Shown here piece after piece: positions 63,480 through 64,000 of a stretch of 64,000 nucleotides of DNA. The notes under the pieces were generated by a model. It made no database searches, was not told the DNA's origin, and saw only the letters and a list, made by a program, of their open reading frames with translations. Origin of the DNA: Struthidea cinerea (taxonomy: Eukaryota > Chordata > Aves > Passeriformes > Corcoracidae); contig VZTI01000464.1 of the NCBI GenBank assembly GCA_013397865.1, positions 826,398-890,397 on the forward strand. Reading direction: 5' to 3'. Position numbers and translations under genes: made by a program. Numbering within the stretch: position 1 is the first letter of the stretch; the number at the start of each line of letters is the position of its first letter.

Positions 63480-64000
63480 TCACTAAAAGCCGGTCAGTAT
63501 ATTTTAGGAGTCACGGAGCCCTTGGCAACAGGGGCTACTTGAAACCTTGTGCTATGGTCAGAAAATCAACAAATTAACTTTAGGGGGCTTAAACAAAGAT
63601 AAAGGGCACCACTGTTATTCATAAACCAGAAATTAGTCACCTGCATTGACCTAATTAATATTTGTTTATATTGTGTTGTTGACTTCAATTCTTTTTAATC
63701 TGAATTATTAGCTCCAGCACATGAAAAAACACCTGGAAATAATATGCATATTGCCTTAACCATGATAAAAGCAGTTTTCCCTCTTACTGGGCAGTTGTTT
63801 GGTCAAGCACAAAAGTTTTCTTGCTATAATAAATTTGCATCACCACTTCCGAGAGATGGTCACATTCCTTGTGCTGGCTGCTGTCACTTCTAAATGCCAC
63901 TCTGCAATTTAGCTGACCAGTTGCCCTCACTAAATATGCATAAAACTAGCCCCCAAAAATGAAGTTAATCATGAGTTTAACTGCAATTACATTCAGTTTG
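63480..64000. promoter_or_regulatory. Candidate conserved regulatory element, runs off the window
   Basis: No open frame, repeat or microsatellite interrupts this stretch, and recognisable transcription-factor core motifs are close together. They include a SOX-like AACAAAG (63,592-63,598), CACCTG E-boxes (63,638-63,643 and 63,730-63,735), TAATTAAT running into a forkhead-like TGTTTAT (63,663-63,669), and an octamer ATTTGCAT (63,833-63,840). These cores are short and common in AT-rich DNA, so the call is an impression; conservation across birds would decide it. Confidence 0.25.

Noticed and set aside
1..64000. Enrichment of octamer motifs (ATGCAAAT/ATTTGCAT)
   Set aside because: About seven were seen, for instance at 925, 1,248, 36,070, 59,090, 60,584, 62,994 and 63,833. 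That is not clearly more than expected by chance in AT-rich DNA read on both strands.
1..64000. CRISPR arrays, operons, phage or plasmid modules
   Set aside because: No regularly spaced repeats and no prokaryotic gene organisation; the retroposon content is avian.

Overview
The window looks like non-coding nuclear DNA from a bird, most likely a songbird (passerine). Three fragments of CR1, the dominant avian LINE, are recognisable: two by their reverse-transcriptase reading and one by its classic 3' end with the terminal ATTCTGTG repeat. A SINE with a tRNA-Ile-derived head and a CR1-like tail lies near 26.6 kb. It matches what I remember of TguSINE1, a family described from zebra finch and its relatives, and this is the main reason for preferring a passerine. 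The sequence is AT-rich by eye, with no operons, no Shine-Dalgarno-led reading frames and no bacterial or phage gene content.

I found no protein-coding gene, no intact RNA gene and no CRISPR array. The longest open frame is 148 codons. None of the open frames resembles a known protein except those inside the CR1 copies. The window is best read as a gene desert or the inside of a very large intron.

Layout: 1-560 is unassigned; 560-830 is a CR1 reverse-transcriptase fragment (minus strand); 830-11,930 is unique AT-rich DNA with small repeats and two GC-richer patches; 11,936-12,280 is a probable solo LTR of an endogenous retrovirus (minus strand); 12,280-26,537 is unique DNA with microsatellites, an A14/C15 tract and one exon-like 60-nt segment; 26,538-26,680 is the tRNA-Ile/CR1 SINE (minus); 26,681-30,714 is unique DNA; 30,715-31,110 is an ancient MIR-type SINE followed directly by a second MIR-type core (both plus); 31,111-50,007 is unique DNA; 50,008-50,169 is a CR1 3' end (plus); 50,170-57,954 is unique DNA; 57,955-58,752 is a longer CR1 ORF2 fragment (minus); 58,753-64,000 is unique DNA with a GC-rich, G-quadruplex-capable island near 61.85 kb and an element-like, motif-dense stretch at the right edge.

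No genes act together here. What can be read is a history of insertions of different ages: MIR-type SINEs (old, amniote-wide), CR1 fragments (intermediate, heavily mutated), and the LTR and tRNA-Ile SINE (younger, avian/passerine). These sit in sequence that may hold distal regulatory elements. I saw no convincing undescribed biological system.
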